NCBI GenBank assembly: GCA_002686055.1
Contig: NYZU01000008.1
Location: 21,175-85,174 of the forward strand
Length of the DNA: 64,000 bases
Source: Oceanospirillaceae bacterium
GTDB lineage: Bacteria; Pseudomonadota; Gammaproteobacteria; Pseudomonadales; Balneatricaceae
Reading direction: 5' to 3'
Under the pieces are notes generated by a model that was given only the letters and a program-made list of their open reading frames with translations, did no database searches and had not been told where the DNA came from. Within the stretch, counting starts at the first letter, position 1, and every line of letters starts with the position of its first letter. Both the position numbers and the translations under genes were made by a program. Positions 33,749-43,082 of this stretch are shown piece by piece.

Positions 33749-34438
33749 CTATATATTTGGTATTGTCCAATTAATTTCCGACTGACCTTGTTGTTGCAGA
33801 TAAAGATTTGCTTGGGAAAAGTGCCCGTTACCAAGAAAACCTCGGTGAGCAGATAATGGCGAAGGATGAGGTGATTGCAAAACACAGTGCTTATCACGAT
33901 CAATTATTTTACCCTTCTTTTGCGCATAACTACCCCACAACATAAACACTATGCCCTGTCGCTGGCTGTTTAACTCCTGCACAATGCAATCGGTAAAATG
34001 CTCCCAACCCTTCCCTTGATGAGAGCCAGCATTAGCTTGCTCTACGGTAAGGGTAGCATTTAACAATAACACCCCTTGTTCGGCCCAGCTTTGCAGATAA
34101 CCGTTATTGGGCATTGCCAAACCTAAATCACGTTGCAGCTCTTTATAGATATTTAATAATGATGGTGGAATTTTTACGCCGGGTTGCACGGAAAAGCTAA
34201 GGCCATGGGCTTGCTTAGGCCCGTGGTACGGGTCCTGCCCTAAAATAACCACTTTTACCTGCTCAAAAGGAGTGGAATTTAAGGCATTAAAAATATCCTT
34301 ACCCGGTGGAAAAATAACTTTGCCCTGCTGTTTTTCCTGTTGCAAAAATGACTTAAGATCTTGCATATAGGGTTGCTTAAACTCGTTCTCTAAACGACTT
34401 AACCAAGTGGGATGAAGTTGAATACTGGTGCTGTTCAT
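33749..34438 (-). CDS. ung: Uracil-DNA glycosylase
   Basis: 229 aa, family 1 UDG. The water-activating loop is GQDPYHG, the uracil pocket GLSFSVQ and LLNATLTV, and the minor-groove loop [11 protein letters not shown], all intact. It excises uracil from DNA. Single gene, tail to tail with sulP, with the start at 34438 giving the usual family length. Confidence 0.97.
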   Translation of the reverse strand: MNSTSIQLHPTWLSRLENEFKQPYMQDLKSFLQQEKQQGKVIFPPGKDIFNALNSTPFEQVKVVILGQDPYHGPKQAHGLSFSVQPGVKIPPSLLNIYKELQRDLGLAMPNNGYLQSWAEQGVLLLNATLTVEQANAGSHQGKGWEHFTDCIVQELNSQRQGIVFMLWGSYAQKKGKIIDRDKHCVLQSPHPSPLSAHRGFLGNGHFSQANLYLQQQGQSEINWTIPNI

Positions 34439-34630
34439 TTGCGTTTATCTATTATCTATGTTCGTTTCAGTATGATGAATAATCAACCATATAGTCAGTT
34501 AGTTTTATTATAGCCAATAACGAAGATTATAAGGACACAATAATATCACCTTAAACAAGCCGATAGTTTGGTGGCCATTGTTGTTTCGATTAACAGTAAA
34601 GACGATAATTTACTTAAGTCTATATTTAGA

Positions 34631-34658
34631 TTGGATTATATTGAAAAATAGCTATACT
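34631..34658 (+). promoter_or_regulatory. Possible promoter of the ABC exporter
   Basis: TTGGAT (34631-34636), a 16-bp spacer and TATACT (34653-34658), 45 bases before the ATG. A reasonable sigma-70 match in an AT-rich context. Confidence 0.45.
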
Positions 34659-34703
34659 CGATCAATCTAGAATAGTTAACCAACCTGTGAGTGATCAGCA
34701 CTG

Positions 34704-36539
34704 ATGTTTAAATTTTTTGAAAATCTTGCGCCACCCTACCCGCAGGAAGAACCGACCCAACCTCCCGCCACTTTAGTCGCTTTTATTTGGCATTATTGCT
34801 CCGGCCTAAAGCGTTATTTGGGCTTAATGGCAATTACTTCCGCCAGCCTCGCCTTTCTTGAGGTTTTGGTATATGGATTTATGGGGCAATTGGTTGATTG
34901 GTTAGCTGGGCTTTCACGTGCTTCTTTCTTGGCAGAACAAAAGCATACTCTGTGGATGTATGGCATTTTATTGTTGGTCATTATGCCCTTGATGTTGGCA
35001 GCCAATAATCTTTTCCGCCATCAAATTCTGATGGGCAACCTACCCATGCGTATGCGTTGGCAAGCCCATCGTTATTTGCTCAAACAAAGCATGTCCTTTT
35101 ACCAAGATGACTATGCTGGACGCATTGCCACCAAAGTGATGCAAGGCGCACTGGCAGTGCGTGACACGGCTATCAAGTCCTGTGACACCTTTGTTTATGT
35201 GACTGTCTATTTAATCTCCATGGTCGCCGTTATTAGCTACACCGACTGGCGTATGGCTATCCCTATGATGGTTTGGTTAGTCTGTTTTGTGGCTACGCAA
35301 TTATTTTTTGCTCCACGCCTAAAAAAAATCTCCGAGGCGCAAGCTAATGAGCGAGCCATCATGACAGGCCGCGTAGTCGATAGCTACACCAATATTGCTA
35401 CGGTCAAACTTTTTGCCCATACCAAAGGTGAAGCTGAATATGCTCGTTCAGCCATGGACGGCTTTATGGTTACTGTGTATGACATGATGCGTAAGAGTAC
35501 CAATATGGATATGGTTGTTAGTATCCTAAATAACCTGTTAGTTTTTGGCACCGCCGCTATTGGCATCTATCTTTGGCTTGGTGATACGGTCAGTATCGGA
35601 ACTATTGCAGTTGGGGTTGCTTTAGCTCTTAGATTACAGGGTTTTTCCGATTGGATAATGTGGGAAATCTATTCTTTATTTGAAAATATTGGGACAGTTA
35701 TTGATTCCATGACCACTTTGGCCAACCCCCATACCGTGGTTGACGAAACAGATGCCGCACTGGAAGTGACCAAAGGACAAATTGAATTTGATAATGTGGG
35801 TTTTCACTATGGTAAGGAAAGTGGCGTTATTGACAATTTTAATCTCACCATAGCGGCGGGTGAAAAAATAGGTATTGTTGGCCGCTCTGGGGCCGGAAAA
35901 TCAACCATGGTAAATCTCCTGTTGCGCTTTCATGATGTTGAAACAGGTGAAATACGTATTGACGGCAAAAATATTAGCCAAGTAAGCCAAGATAGTTTGC
36001 GTGCTGCCATTGGTATGGTTACCCAAGACACCTCCTTATTGCATCGATCGGTGCGCGAAAATATTGTCTATGGCAAACCTGATGCCAGCGATGCTGATAT
36101 TGCCGCCGCCACTCGGAAGGCCGAAGCAGATAGCTTTATTTATGATTTAATTGATCCACATGGCAATAAAGGCTATATGGCACAGGTGGGTGAACGTGGC
36201 GTCAAACTATCGGGCGGTCAACGGCAACGTATAGCTATTGCCCGCGTATTACTCAAAGATGCGCCCATCTTGGTCTTAGATGAAGCGACATCTGCCCTTG
36301 ATTCTGAGGTAGAAGCTTCAATACAGCGCGCCCTGTATCGATTAATGGCTAACAAAACCGTTATCGCAATCGCTCACCGTTTATCCACTATCGCTGCCAT
36401 GGATCGACTGATTGTGATGGATGAAGGTAAAATTATTGAGCAAGGTAGCCACCAAGAACTATTAGCTCTTGAAGGTATTTATGCCAAACTATGGCGCCAT
36501 CAAACAGGTGGATTTATTGGTTTTGAGGATGATATCTAG
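34704..36539 (+). CDS. ABC exporter, fused permease-ATPase
   Basis: 611 aa. Six membrane helices over residues 35-330, then one nucleotide-binding domain: Walker A GRSGAGKS, Q-loop VTQDTSLL, signature LSGGQRQR, Walker B ILVLDEATSALD and H-loop AHRLSTIA. A type IV half-transporter that would dimerise. The cargo (drug, lipid or peptide) cannot be told. No peptidase domain is fused and no partner half-transporter is adjacent. Its TAG stop shares the palindrome CTAG with the stop of avtA on the other strand. Confidence 0.9.
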   Translation: MFKFFENLAPPYPQEEPTQPPATLVAFIWHYCSGLKRYLGLMAITSASLAFLEVLVYGFMGQLVDWLAGLSRASFLAEQKHTLWMYGILLLVIMPLMLAANNLFRHQILMGNLPMRMRWQAHRYLLKQSMSFYQDDYAGRIATKVMQGALAVRDTAIKSCDTFVYVTVYLISMVAVISYTDWRMAIPMMVWLVCFVATQLFFAPRLKKISEAQANERAIMTGRVVDSYTNIATVKLFAHTKGEAEYARSAMDGFMVTVYDMMRKSTNMDMVVSILNNLLVFGTAAIGIYLWLGDTVSIGTIAVGVALALRLQGFSDWIMWEIYSLFENIGTVIDSMTTLANPHTVVDETDAALEVTKGQIEFDNVGFHYGKESGVIDNFNLTIAAGEKIGIVGRSGAGKSTMVNLLLRFHDVETGEIRIDGKNISQVSQDSLRAAIGMVTQDTSLLHRSVRENIVYGKPDASDADIAAATRKAEADSFIYDLIDPHGNKGYMAQVGERGVKLSGGQRQRIAIARVLLKDAPILVLDEATSALDSEVEASIQRALYRLMANKTVIAIAHRLSTIAAMDRLIVMDEGKIIEQGSHQELLALEGIYAKLWRHQTGGFIGFEDDI

Positions 36540-37795
36540 CCCAAATAGGCTTTACGCACTTCCTCTGCAATTATCTTCAGGCCCTGTTCTATGCGCTCAG
36601 GGCTTTGGGCTGCATAATTGATACGAATGCACTCATGGCGATGCCGCCAATCATCTTGGATACCCATAAAGAAATGGTGGCCAGACACCACAATTACATT
36701 GCGCGCCTTAAGCCGCTCATATAACGTCTGACTGGAAATGGGTAGATCTTTAAACCACAACCAAGCAAACATAGTGCCTTCGGGCTTATGCATATGCCAA
36801 GGAATTTGGCTATCCATTTCTCGGTGTAAAATGCGTTTGGCAAATTCTAATCGCTCTACATAGTATGGTCTTATGATTTGCTGACTTAAATCAATAATAT
36901 CACCCGTAGACACCAAATCCTGTGCTAACAGGGCACCAAAATTACCACTCGCTAAGTTAATGATGGCGTTGGTGCGCGATAGTGCCTGAATAACTTCTTC
37001 GTTGGCAATCACTATACCCATTCTGGCACTGGGCAAACCCAATTTGGAAAGACTTAAACACACAATAGTATTGGGATTCCAAAAAGGAGTGGCTTGGGTA
37101 AAAATCAACCCAGGGAATGGCAGACCATAGGCACCATCAATAATCAGTGGCACATCATTTGCCTGTGCTAGAGCATCTAGGTGCTCCACTTCCTCATCGG
37201 TAATAACATTACCTGTAGGGTTGGTCGGCCTTGAAACACAAATAGCACCTGTATCTGCGCCCACTTTTAACTCATCAAACCGTACTCTATATTTAAATTC
37301 GCGGTCATCTAATTTATCAATTTGGGGATGAGCTGCCGTGAAAAAATCTGCTCCCAGGCCAGCATCAGCATAGCCAATATATTCTGGCGCTAAAGGCAGC
37401 TGTATTTGCAGTTTGCTACCATCTTTAAATGTCCCAGCAAACAAATTAAAGAGCATAAAAAAACCGGCCTGACTGCCATTAGTAAGGGCAATATTGCGTT
37501 CCGATATCTGCCATCCCAAACGTCGCCGTAACAAAGTTGCTAACTCACTAATAAAACTTGAATTGCCTTGCGGGGGGTCATAACTTCCTAGCATCTGACT
37601 TAATAACTTTGGTTCCGATGCTAAACGCGCAATACGGGCCTTAAAAACAGCTTCCACAGACGGAATAGAGGCCGGATTCCCTCCTCCCATCATAAGCATA
37701 TCTTGGCCACTATTTAATGCGTCACCAATATCATCCATAAGTACCTGAATACCTGTGGAAGAACCAAATTTTTCGCCAAATGCGGATAGTTTCAT
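36536..37795 (-). CDS. avtA: Valine--pyruvate aminotransferase
   Basis: 419 aa from the ATG at 37795 (MKLSAFGEKFGSSTG); the 17 extra N-terminal residues of the track overlap the upstream gene. PLP enzyme, fold type I: ALTNGSQAGFFMLFNLFAG, LAPEYIGYADAG, CVSRPTNPTGNVITDEE and the Lys in SLSKLGLPSARMG. I recall nearly the same blocks in E. coli AvtA, which makes valine and alanine by transamination. The GNAT gene upstream ends 16 bases before this start, so the two are probably co-transcribed. Confidence 0.95.
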   Translation of the reverse strand: MKLSAFGEKFGSSTGIQVLMDDIGDALNSGQDMLMMGGGNPASIPSVEAVFKARIARLASEPKLLSQMLGSYDPPQGNSSFISELATLLRRRLGWQISERNIALTNGSQAGFFMLFNLFAGTFKDGSKLQIQLPLAPEYIGYADAGLGADFFTAAHPQIDKLDDREFKYRVRFDELKVGADTGAICVSRPTNPTGNVITDEEVEHLDALAQANDVPLIIDGAYGLPFPGLIFTQATPFWNPNTIVCLSLSKLGLPSARMGIVIANEEVIQALSRTNAIINLASGNFGALLAQDLVSTGDIIDLSQQIIRPYYVERLEFAKRILHREMDSQIPWHMHKPEGTMFAWLWFKDLPISSQTLYERLKARNVIVVSGHHFFMGIQDDWRHRHECIRINYAAQSPERIEQGLKIIAEEVRKAYLG

Positions 37796-37811
37796 CGTCT
37801 TCTTAAAGCCT

Positions 37812-38309
37812 TTATGAGTCAATAAAATATTGCCAAAACTCGGCAATACCTGCTCCCTCGCTCAGTTCATAAGGTGCAAACCCAAATCTACGATAAGCTT
37901 TTTGGGCAGTATGATTATTGCCTAATACCTCAAGGGTCACTTTCACTGCTCCGCCTATTTCTGCTTCTTCAACGACGGCCTGAAGTAAATGTCGACTCAA
38001 ACTTTGGCCACGATATTCTGGCAACAATGCCAAGTCATGAATATTAACCAAAGGTTGGGCTGCAAAAGTAGAAAAGCCCCACAAACAATTGCAAAAACCA
38101 ACACTCTTGCCATCAACACGAACAAGGATACTAAACATATTGGTTTGTGCCGGCAATTCAGTTAGCAGACGTTGTTGAACGTCATTACTCAAAGCTTTCG
38201 CTCCACCCATTGGATCTAAGGCATAACTATTCAACAAACTGATTAGCTCTTTTACTTGAGTTTGATCTTGATAATCAACTTTAACCGTCTCAATTTTAAT
38301 CATAGCCAT
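37812..38309 (-). CDS. GNAT family N-acetyltransferase
   Basis: 165 aa. The acetyl-CoA pocket is LALLPEYRGQSLSRHLLQAVV, with the preceding beta-4 strand VNIHD and the following TLEVLGNNHTAQKAYRRFGF helix. The acceptor is unknown. The start may be Met1 or Met3; neither has a good Shine-Dalgarno. It precedes avtA in the same direction. Confidence 0.88.
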   Translation of the reverse strand: MAMIKIETVKVDYQDQTQVKELISLLNSYALDPMGGAKALSNDVQQRLLTELPAQTNMFSILVRVDGKSVGFCNCLWGFSTFAAQPLVNIHDLALLPEYRGQSLSRHLLQAVVEEAEIGGAVKVTLEVLGNNHTAQKAYRRFGFAPYELSEGAGIAEFWQYFIDS

Positions 38310-38428
38310 AAAAATAATATAAACCTTTATATTCCAATATAGAATATATATTTAATTTTTTATTACTTCTTGTTACAAAAAAATTGCGGCATAATACTTT
38401 TGAAATATTACTTTACACAGCTACAACT

Positions 38429-39085
38429 ATGTCCACAATTTCTACACCGAACCTTTCAGAACTACTCGCGCCCATGGCCGAGATACTGCCAGAACAAGCA
38501 GATGCCAAAGCCAGTGAAAAATTCTTGCGCCTCTGCTTACAACACGCCAAGAACCCAATTATAACCACCAGTTTTGGCCCTCAATCTGGGGTATTATTGC
38601 ATATGGTAAGTAAGATTGCGCCCAACATTAAAGTTGTTTGGGTGGATTCTGGTTATAACTTGCCCGCAACATACAAACATGCTGAAAAGCTGACAAAGGA
38701 ACTTAGCCTCAACTTAAAAGTTTATACTCCTAGTACCAGTGCAGCTTTCTGGGATGCAACTCGCGGCGGCATTCCAACCGTTGATGACGATCGTCATGCT
38801 GACTTTACGGATAACTTTAAAATCACGCCCTTTCAGCAAGCTCTATCGGAGTTAAAGCCTGACGTTTGGATATCTAGTGTGAGAAGAGAACAGTCAGCTC
38901 ATCGTGCAAGTTTGCCCGCCGTTCATAATGGCCCAGCGGGTATTATTAAGTTAGCTCCATTTATCACTTGGCAAGAGTCTGATATGCAAGCCTACTTGGA
39001 TACCCATAATATTGCCGACGAAAGTCGTTATTTTGATCCAGTAAAAGCCCAATATGGACGCGAGTGTGGGCTACATAAACTGTAA
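38429..39085 (+). CDS. cysH: Phosphoadenylyl-sulfate reductase
   Basis: 218 aa from the ATG at 38429 (MSTISTPNLSELL); the track's first 15 residues look non-coding. PP-loop-like core TSFGPQSGVLLHMV, then WISSVRREQSAHRASLP and the C-terminal catalytic ECGLHKL. The paired Cys motifs that hold the iron-sulfur cluster in APS reductases are absent, so this is the thioredoxin-dependent PAPS form, which reduces PAPS to sulfite in assimilation. No cysDN, cysIJ or cysG gene is adjacent. Confidence 0.94.
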   Translation: MSTISTPNLSELLAPMAEILPEQADAKASEKFLRLCLQHAKNPIITTSFGPQSGVLLHMVSKIAPNIKVVWVDSGYNLPATYKHAEKLTKELSLNLKVYTPSTSAAFWDATRGGIPTVDDDRHADFTDNFKITPFQQALSELKPDVWISSVRREQSAHRASLPAVHNGPAGIIKLAPFITWQESDMQAYLDTHNIADESRYFDPVKAQYGRECGLHKL

Positions 39086-39148
39086 TAATGACCCAAACTA
39101 CTCAAGCATTAGAAACAATTTGGCAAATCCCTGGTTGATTTTTAGCGA

Positions 39149-39433
39149 CTAAGATTTAAATATTGTTTCACCCATCTGATCGATAGCTTGGCGGGATTTA
39201 AACAAAGTGAGTTCATGGGCCCCATCTATAGTAGATGCCAAATCTGCACGTATAAACTGATGCTCAAGATCGTCCTTGGTAATCAAACCATTAACGCGAT
39301 AGCCACCACTTACCTTGATGGGCTGAGTCGTAATAACAAAACCTTGATATTGATGTTCTTGGCTATCCACTTTTGCCTTAGCACTTCCTTCACTACCAGC
39401 AAATAGCCCCTTTAAGCCAGATAAAAAACCCAT
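39149..39433 (-). CDS. HlyU-like protein
   Basis: 94 aa. MGFLSGLKGLFAG, then YQGFVITTQPIKVSGGYRVNGLITK and HQFIRAD match the small family annotated as HlyU transcriptional activator (PF10115). That name is historical: there is no helix-turn-helix here, and the ArsR-type HlyU of Vibrio is different. Function is therefore open. Single gene between cysH and the envelope operon. Confidence 0.8.
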   Translation of the reverse strand: MGFLSGLKGLFAGSEGSAKAKVDSQEHQYQGFVITTQPIKVSGGYRVNGLITKDDLEHQFIRADLASTIDGAHELTLFKSRQAIDQMGETIFKS

Positions 39434-39527
39434 ATAGTTGCCTCTTGCTCCAAAAAACAGAGGCTAATCATAGCATATTGAATAGTATGTATGGACAGCA
39501 ATTGAGCTTTAATTAAGTGGCTTGGCG

Positions 39528-42500
39528 CTATTCCATAATAACACTTAGACGCACATAAACACCTTCTATACCATATTCTAAAGCCGTAAGATCAGCATTG
39601 TAACCCGCCCAATTATAGCCCACAGCTGCATCAATATGATCGTTAAAGCGCTTACCCAACTCTACTACAAATCCCTCTTTACTATCTTTAGTCAGACTGG
39701 TACTCAGCAATCGATATTCACCACTAAGCCAAGTTTCTGGCAAAAAGTAATAGCGATTATTTATAGCTCCTAAACTGGTCACTGCTTCAGTCATAGGCAA
39801 ACCAGGCATTTTTTCTTGTGCCTTACGAATGGCTAATTTGCCACCTAAGGACCATTTATTTGTTATGTCATAGAGGATGTCTGCAGACATAACGTGACCT
39901 TTAAGTATTTCAAGACCCGTATAACTGGTTTGATCAGCAGGTTTTTGATCATCAAGCCAACTGTATTTACCGATAATATTGAGACGGTCATGTAATACTG
40001 GACGATAAGCAAAACCAAAATCGAACTTATTATTACGGGCTTCAATCTTTTCTTGGTCACGATCTTTGGTGTAGCCTAAATCTAAATCAGTAAACAGGGT
40101 TATATCTTGGTTATACTTGCCTTTAAGGCCTGTTTGCAGGAGGTGGCGGTCGCGATTTTTTTGCCCCGTTTCCTGTGCCATTTCATAGCGAATAAGACCT
40201 CGCAATATTGATTTTTCCTGAGTATCTTGACGCACATATGCAGCACCAACACTGGCATTTTGGCGTTGGTCTTTAACTCCCTCCAAACGATGGACATAGC
40301 CCTGACCAGCACTAACATCGATGGCCCAATTACGATTGGGTTTATAGCCCACTGTTAAATCATAACCATCACTTTGCTCACCATCTGACTCCTGCTCATA
40401 GTTAGAAATGCCCACGCTTAGACTACGTTCATCATCTATCTGATGTTTAATAGAACCCATCTGATCCTGACGCAAGTGCTTTCCCTTTAGCGTCATTGTG
40501 GTACTAACATCAAACTCAGTATCATCACTAACAGCTCGATTAGCGCCCAGTGTTAGACTTTGACTATTATCCTGTTCTCCACCCCGTCCATCGGCAACGG
40601 CAACACGGTAACTTTGACCATTTTTTGGACTATAACTTAAGCCCACGCTAGAAGTCAGATGTTGATCTGCTGAATGTGCAATATCACTTTGAACGCTTAC
40701 CTTATCCATTTTATAGCCAACACCCAAACTAGTTGCTACACGCTGATCAGTTTTGTGCTCAAGTCCACCTTTAACACTGAACTTGTCGCCTGCATAACCG
40801 GCACCAAGACTACTTGCTAAGCTATTATCCGTGCCATATTTGAGGCCACTTTGCAGCGTTAATCTGTCTCGTAATTTATACTCAAGTTCAGCGGATCCTG
40901 TGCTTCCCTGGGGCCCATGTGTCGCCCCACTTTTGATCGTCACATTTTCCGATGCTCGATATCGAACATCAATTGCGGTGTGACTTTTGTCTTCGCCTTT
41001 GAGTGTTTGCTGTTGCTTTAAGGCTATTTCGGTATCCTCTGATACTTGATAACGACCTTGTATGGCAACAGTATTCTCTTCATTTTCGATGTGACTTTGG
41101 TTGTTTGTATCTGCCTGCGTCGATTGCTGATGACGTAACTCAGCACTAACGGACAAACGTTCTGTTATCTGATTATTTGCCTGCACTGTGGTAATACGAG
41201 AATTTATCAGTTCTGTAGTTTCTTGTGCCTGGGAGTTATCCAAATCTTTGCGCCACTGGTGATGATACTTCAAATGTAAGTCAATCTGCTCGTTGATTTG
41301 GGCACTAATATTTTGACCTACAGCTTCCCAACCTTGCTGACTATCACTAGCTTGAGCAGAAAACTCTGACTCTGTATCACGATAGTAGTAGTCCAGCTTT
41401 ACACGTTCATTAGGTGATTGGTATTGACCTCGCAAAGAAAAAGCTGCCCCCTGATTGTTTGTATCTAGATTAGTAATGGAAACGTCGCTTTTTTGCCAAG
41501 TTAGACCACCATCAGTGGATACATATCTGGGTTCTACTTCAGAGGCACTCTCGGCATAGGCTATATCTAACTTATGCTTTTTATCATCATCTAGAAAGGC
41601 AGTCGCTTCAATACTATCAAGTTCGTAAACACCATAGCTCTGGTCCTCTTTTATAGTGACCATACCTACCCTAAGTTTTTTATTGAGAGAATGACGTATA
41701 ACACCACCACTAATACCTTTATTCCAATCATCAATAACCACATAGTTATAGTTCACAAGTAGATAAACAGGATTATAGTTATCCTCCTCTTGATCAGTAA
41801 TTAGTGATTCATTTTTTTCTGGCTCTAACAACGGCTTGTTAAGCATAATGCGACCCGCTGCCGCATTTACCTCATAGTCAGTTTCTTCTCTGAGAGTTCG
41901 TGTCGAAATAACATTGCCGCTTACCTTATCTCGTGTCTCAAGCTCTATCTTTATGCTATCTGCAACTACTTCGTTATGCTTTAAATAAAATAGACTGCCA
42001 GTAGGCGAGGCAAACTCTACATGACTTTTCTTTTCTAATACCCGGGCATCAAAAACATCAATCTCTGTTTTAGCATATCCATTTGCATCAATTTCGACAG
42101 ACTCATAGTGGCCTTGGGCACCTTGCATACTGCGCTGAAAACTAGCCAAATGTGCTGTAATACTTGGATTAATGCGCCCCCATTTGGCCCAAGAATCATC
42201 TTTCTCTACCAGTAAATATAGGGGGCCATCACTGTCGTTAGCAAGATTACTAACCAAAGCCGAATCTCCATACACAGCATAGGTTTGATTAATATCAATA
42301 TTACGGAACCAGTCATCACGGCCACGTTCACTATCGACATTTGCTGTCAACAAATATTCACCTTTAATTATGCCCTTAAAGTAAACTTGTGCCTTGCCAT
42401 CTTTCCATACAGAATCAGCATAACGCCTATCACCAGAAGTAGCCGTTTCTATGTTACCCGTAATTTGCCTTTGTCCAGCCTCCATATCGATAAGGCCAAT

Positions 42501-43082
42501 GAGTAGGTATTCTTTATCATTAAACTCGGCGGCTGCGCCCAAATCTATTTCTTGAGAATCAACACTGATGGCTGACCGAGGTTGAAAGCCAATTTTATTA
42601 ACTGGCATTGGCTCATTAAATTCTGCAGCTCTAAACAATTGTTGTTGTAACATGCCCACTTGTGGATACCAGTAGTGTAATTTTTCTATTGCAGTTGGCA
42701 TTTGAGTGGTAGCCTCTTGGGCTTCTTCAAGGCTAGCAAAATCACCTACCAGGACAACCCAATTTCCTTCTTGTAGCTGCACTAAATAGTAGGGCCAATC
42801 TATTTCTGGTAAATCATCAATAAATTGTTGCGCCTCTAATAGGCTGTGATTGGATAGTACTTGTATCGTATAGTGATGACTTGGCAACGACATAAAGCGA
42901 CTTTGCTGAAGGGCTAAATCTTGCAGATAAATGTCCTCTTCCACCTGCAAATTATAATGCTGACGCTTATCACCGCTTGGCATTATATTGGCGGCTAGAC
43001 TTTGTTCTAGAGGCATGAAAGTAAGGCATACTAGTAATGGATAAGAACATGCCTTAATAGGATTGGGTAGTAACTTACTCAT
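39528..43082 (-). CDS. Giant SPOR-domain putative outer-membrane beta-barrel protein
   Basis: 1184 aa from the ATG at 43082 (MSKLLPN), preceded by GGTGG. Signal peptide ending QSLAA, a SPOR-type peptidoglycan-binding domain (about 70-145, HYTIQVLSNHSLLEAQQFI and GNWVVLVGDFASLEEAQ), a beta-rich middle (185-420), then about 600 residues of alternating beta strands with repeated phrases such as LTLQSGLKYGTDNSLASSLGAGYAGDKFSV. The C terminus (GVYVRLSVIME) resembles a closing strand. It overlaps the upstream secreted-protein gene by 8 bp, so the two are co-translated. A large barrel anchored to peptidoglycan and exporting or holding its partner is a reasonable guess. Confidence 0.75.
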   Translation of the reverse strand: MSKLLPNPIKACSYPLLVCLTFMPLEQSLAANIMPSGDKRQHYNLQVEEDIYLQDLALQQSRFMSLPSHHYTIQVLSNHSLLEAQQFIDDLPEIDWPYYLVQLQEGNWVVLVGDFASLEEAQEATTQMPTAIEKLHYWYPQVGMLQQQLFRAAEFNEPMPVNKIGFQPRSAISVDSQEIDLGAAAEFNDKEYLLIGLIDMEAGQRQITGNIETATSGDRRYADSVWKDGKAQVYFKGIIKGEYLLTANVDSERGRDDWFRNIDINQTYAVYGDSALVSNLANDSDGPLYLLVEKDDSWAKWGRINPSITAHLASFQRSMQGAQGHYESVEIDANGYAKTEIDVFDARVLEKKSHVEFASPTGSLFYLKHNEVVADSIKIELETRDKVSGNVISTRTLREETDYEVNAAAGRIMLNKPLLEPEKNESLITDQEEDNYNPVYLLVNYNYVVIDDWNKGISGGVIRHSLNKKLRVGMVTIKEDQSYGVYELDSIEATAFLDDDKKHKLDIAYAESASEVEPRYVSTDGGLTWQKSDVSITNLDTNNQGAAFSLRGQYQSPNERVKLDYYYRDTESEFSAQASDSQQGWEAVGQNISAQINEQIDLHLKYHHQWRKDLDNSQAQETTELINSRITTVQANNQITERLSVSAELRHQQSTQADTNNQSHIENEENTVAIQGRYQVSEDTEIALKQQQTLKGEDKSHTAIDVRYRASENVTIKSGATHGPQGSTGSAELEYKLRDRLTLQSGLKYGTDNSLASSLGAGYAGDKFSVKGGLEHKTDQRVATSLGVGYKMDKVSVQSDIAHSADQHLTSSVGLSYSPKNGQSYRVAVADGRGGEQDNSQSLTLGANRAVSDDTEFDVSTTMTLKGKHLRQDQMGSIKHQIDDERSLSVGISNYEQESDGEQSDGYDLTVGYKPNRNWAIDVSAGQGYVHRLEGVKDQRQNASVGAAYVRQDTQEKSILRGLIRYEMAQETGQKNRDRHLLQTGLKGKYNQDITLFTDLDLGYTKDRDQEKIEARNNKFDFGFAYRPVLHDRLNIIGKYSWLDDQKPADQTSYTGLEILKGHVMSADILYDITNKWSLGGKLAIRKAQEKMPGLPMTEAVTSLGAINNRYYFLPETWLSGEYRLLSTSLTKDSKEGFVVELGKRFNDHIDAAVGYNWAGYNADLTALEYGIEGVYVRLSVIME

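Noticed and set aside
39149-39433. Virulence regulator function for the HlyU-like protein
   Set aside because: The 94-residue protein has no DNA-binding motif; the family name is misleading, so no regulatory role is claimed.
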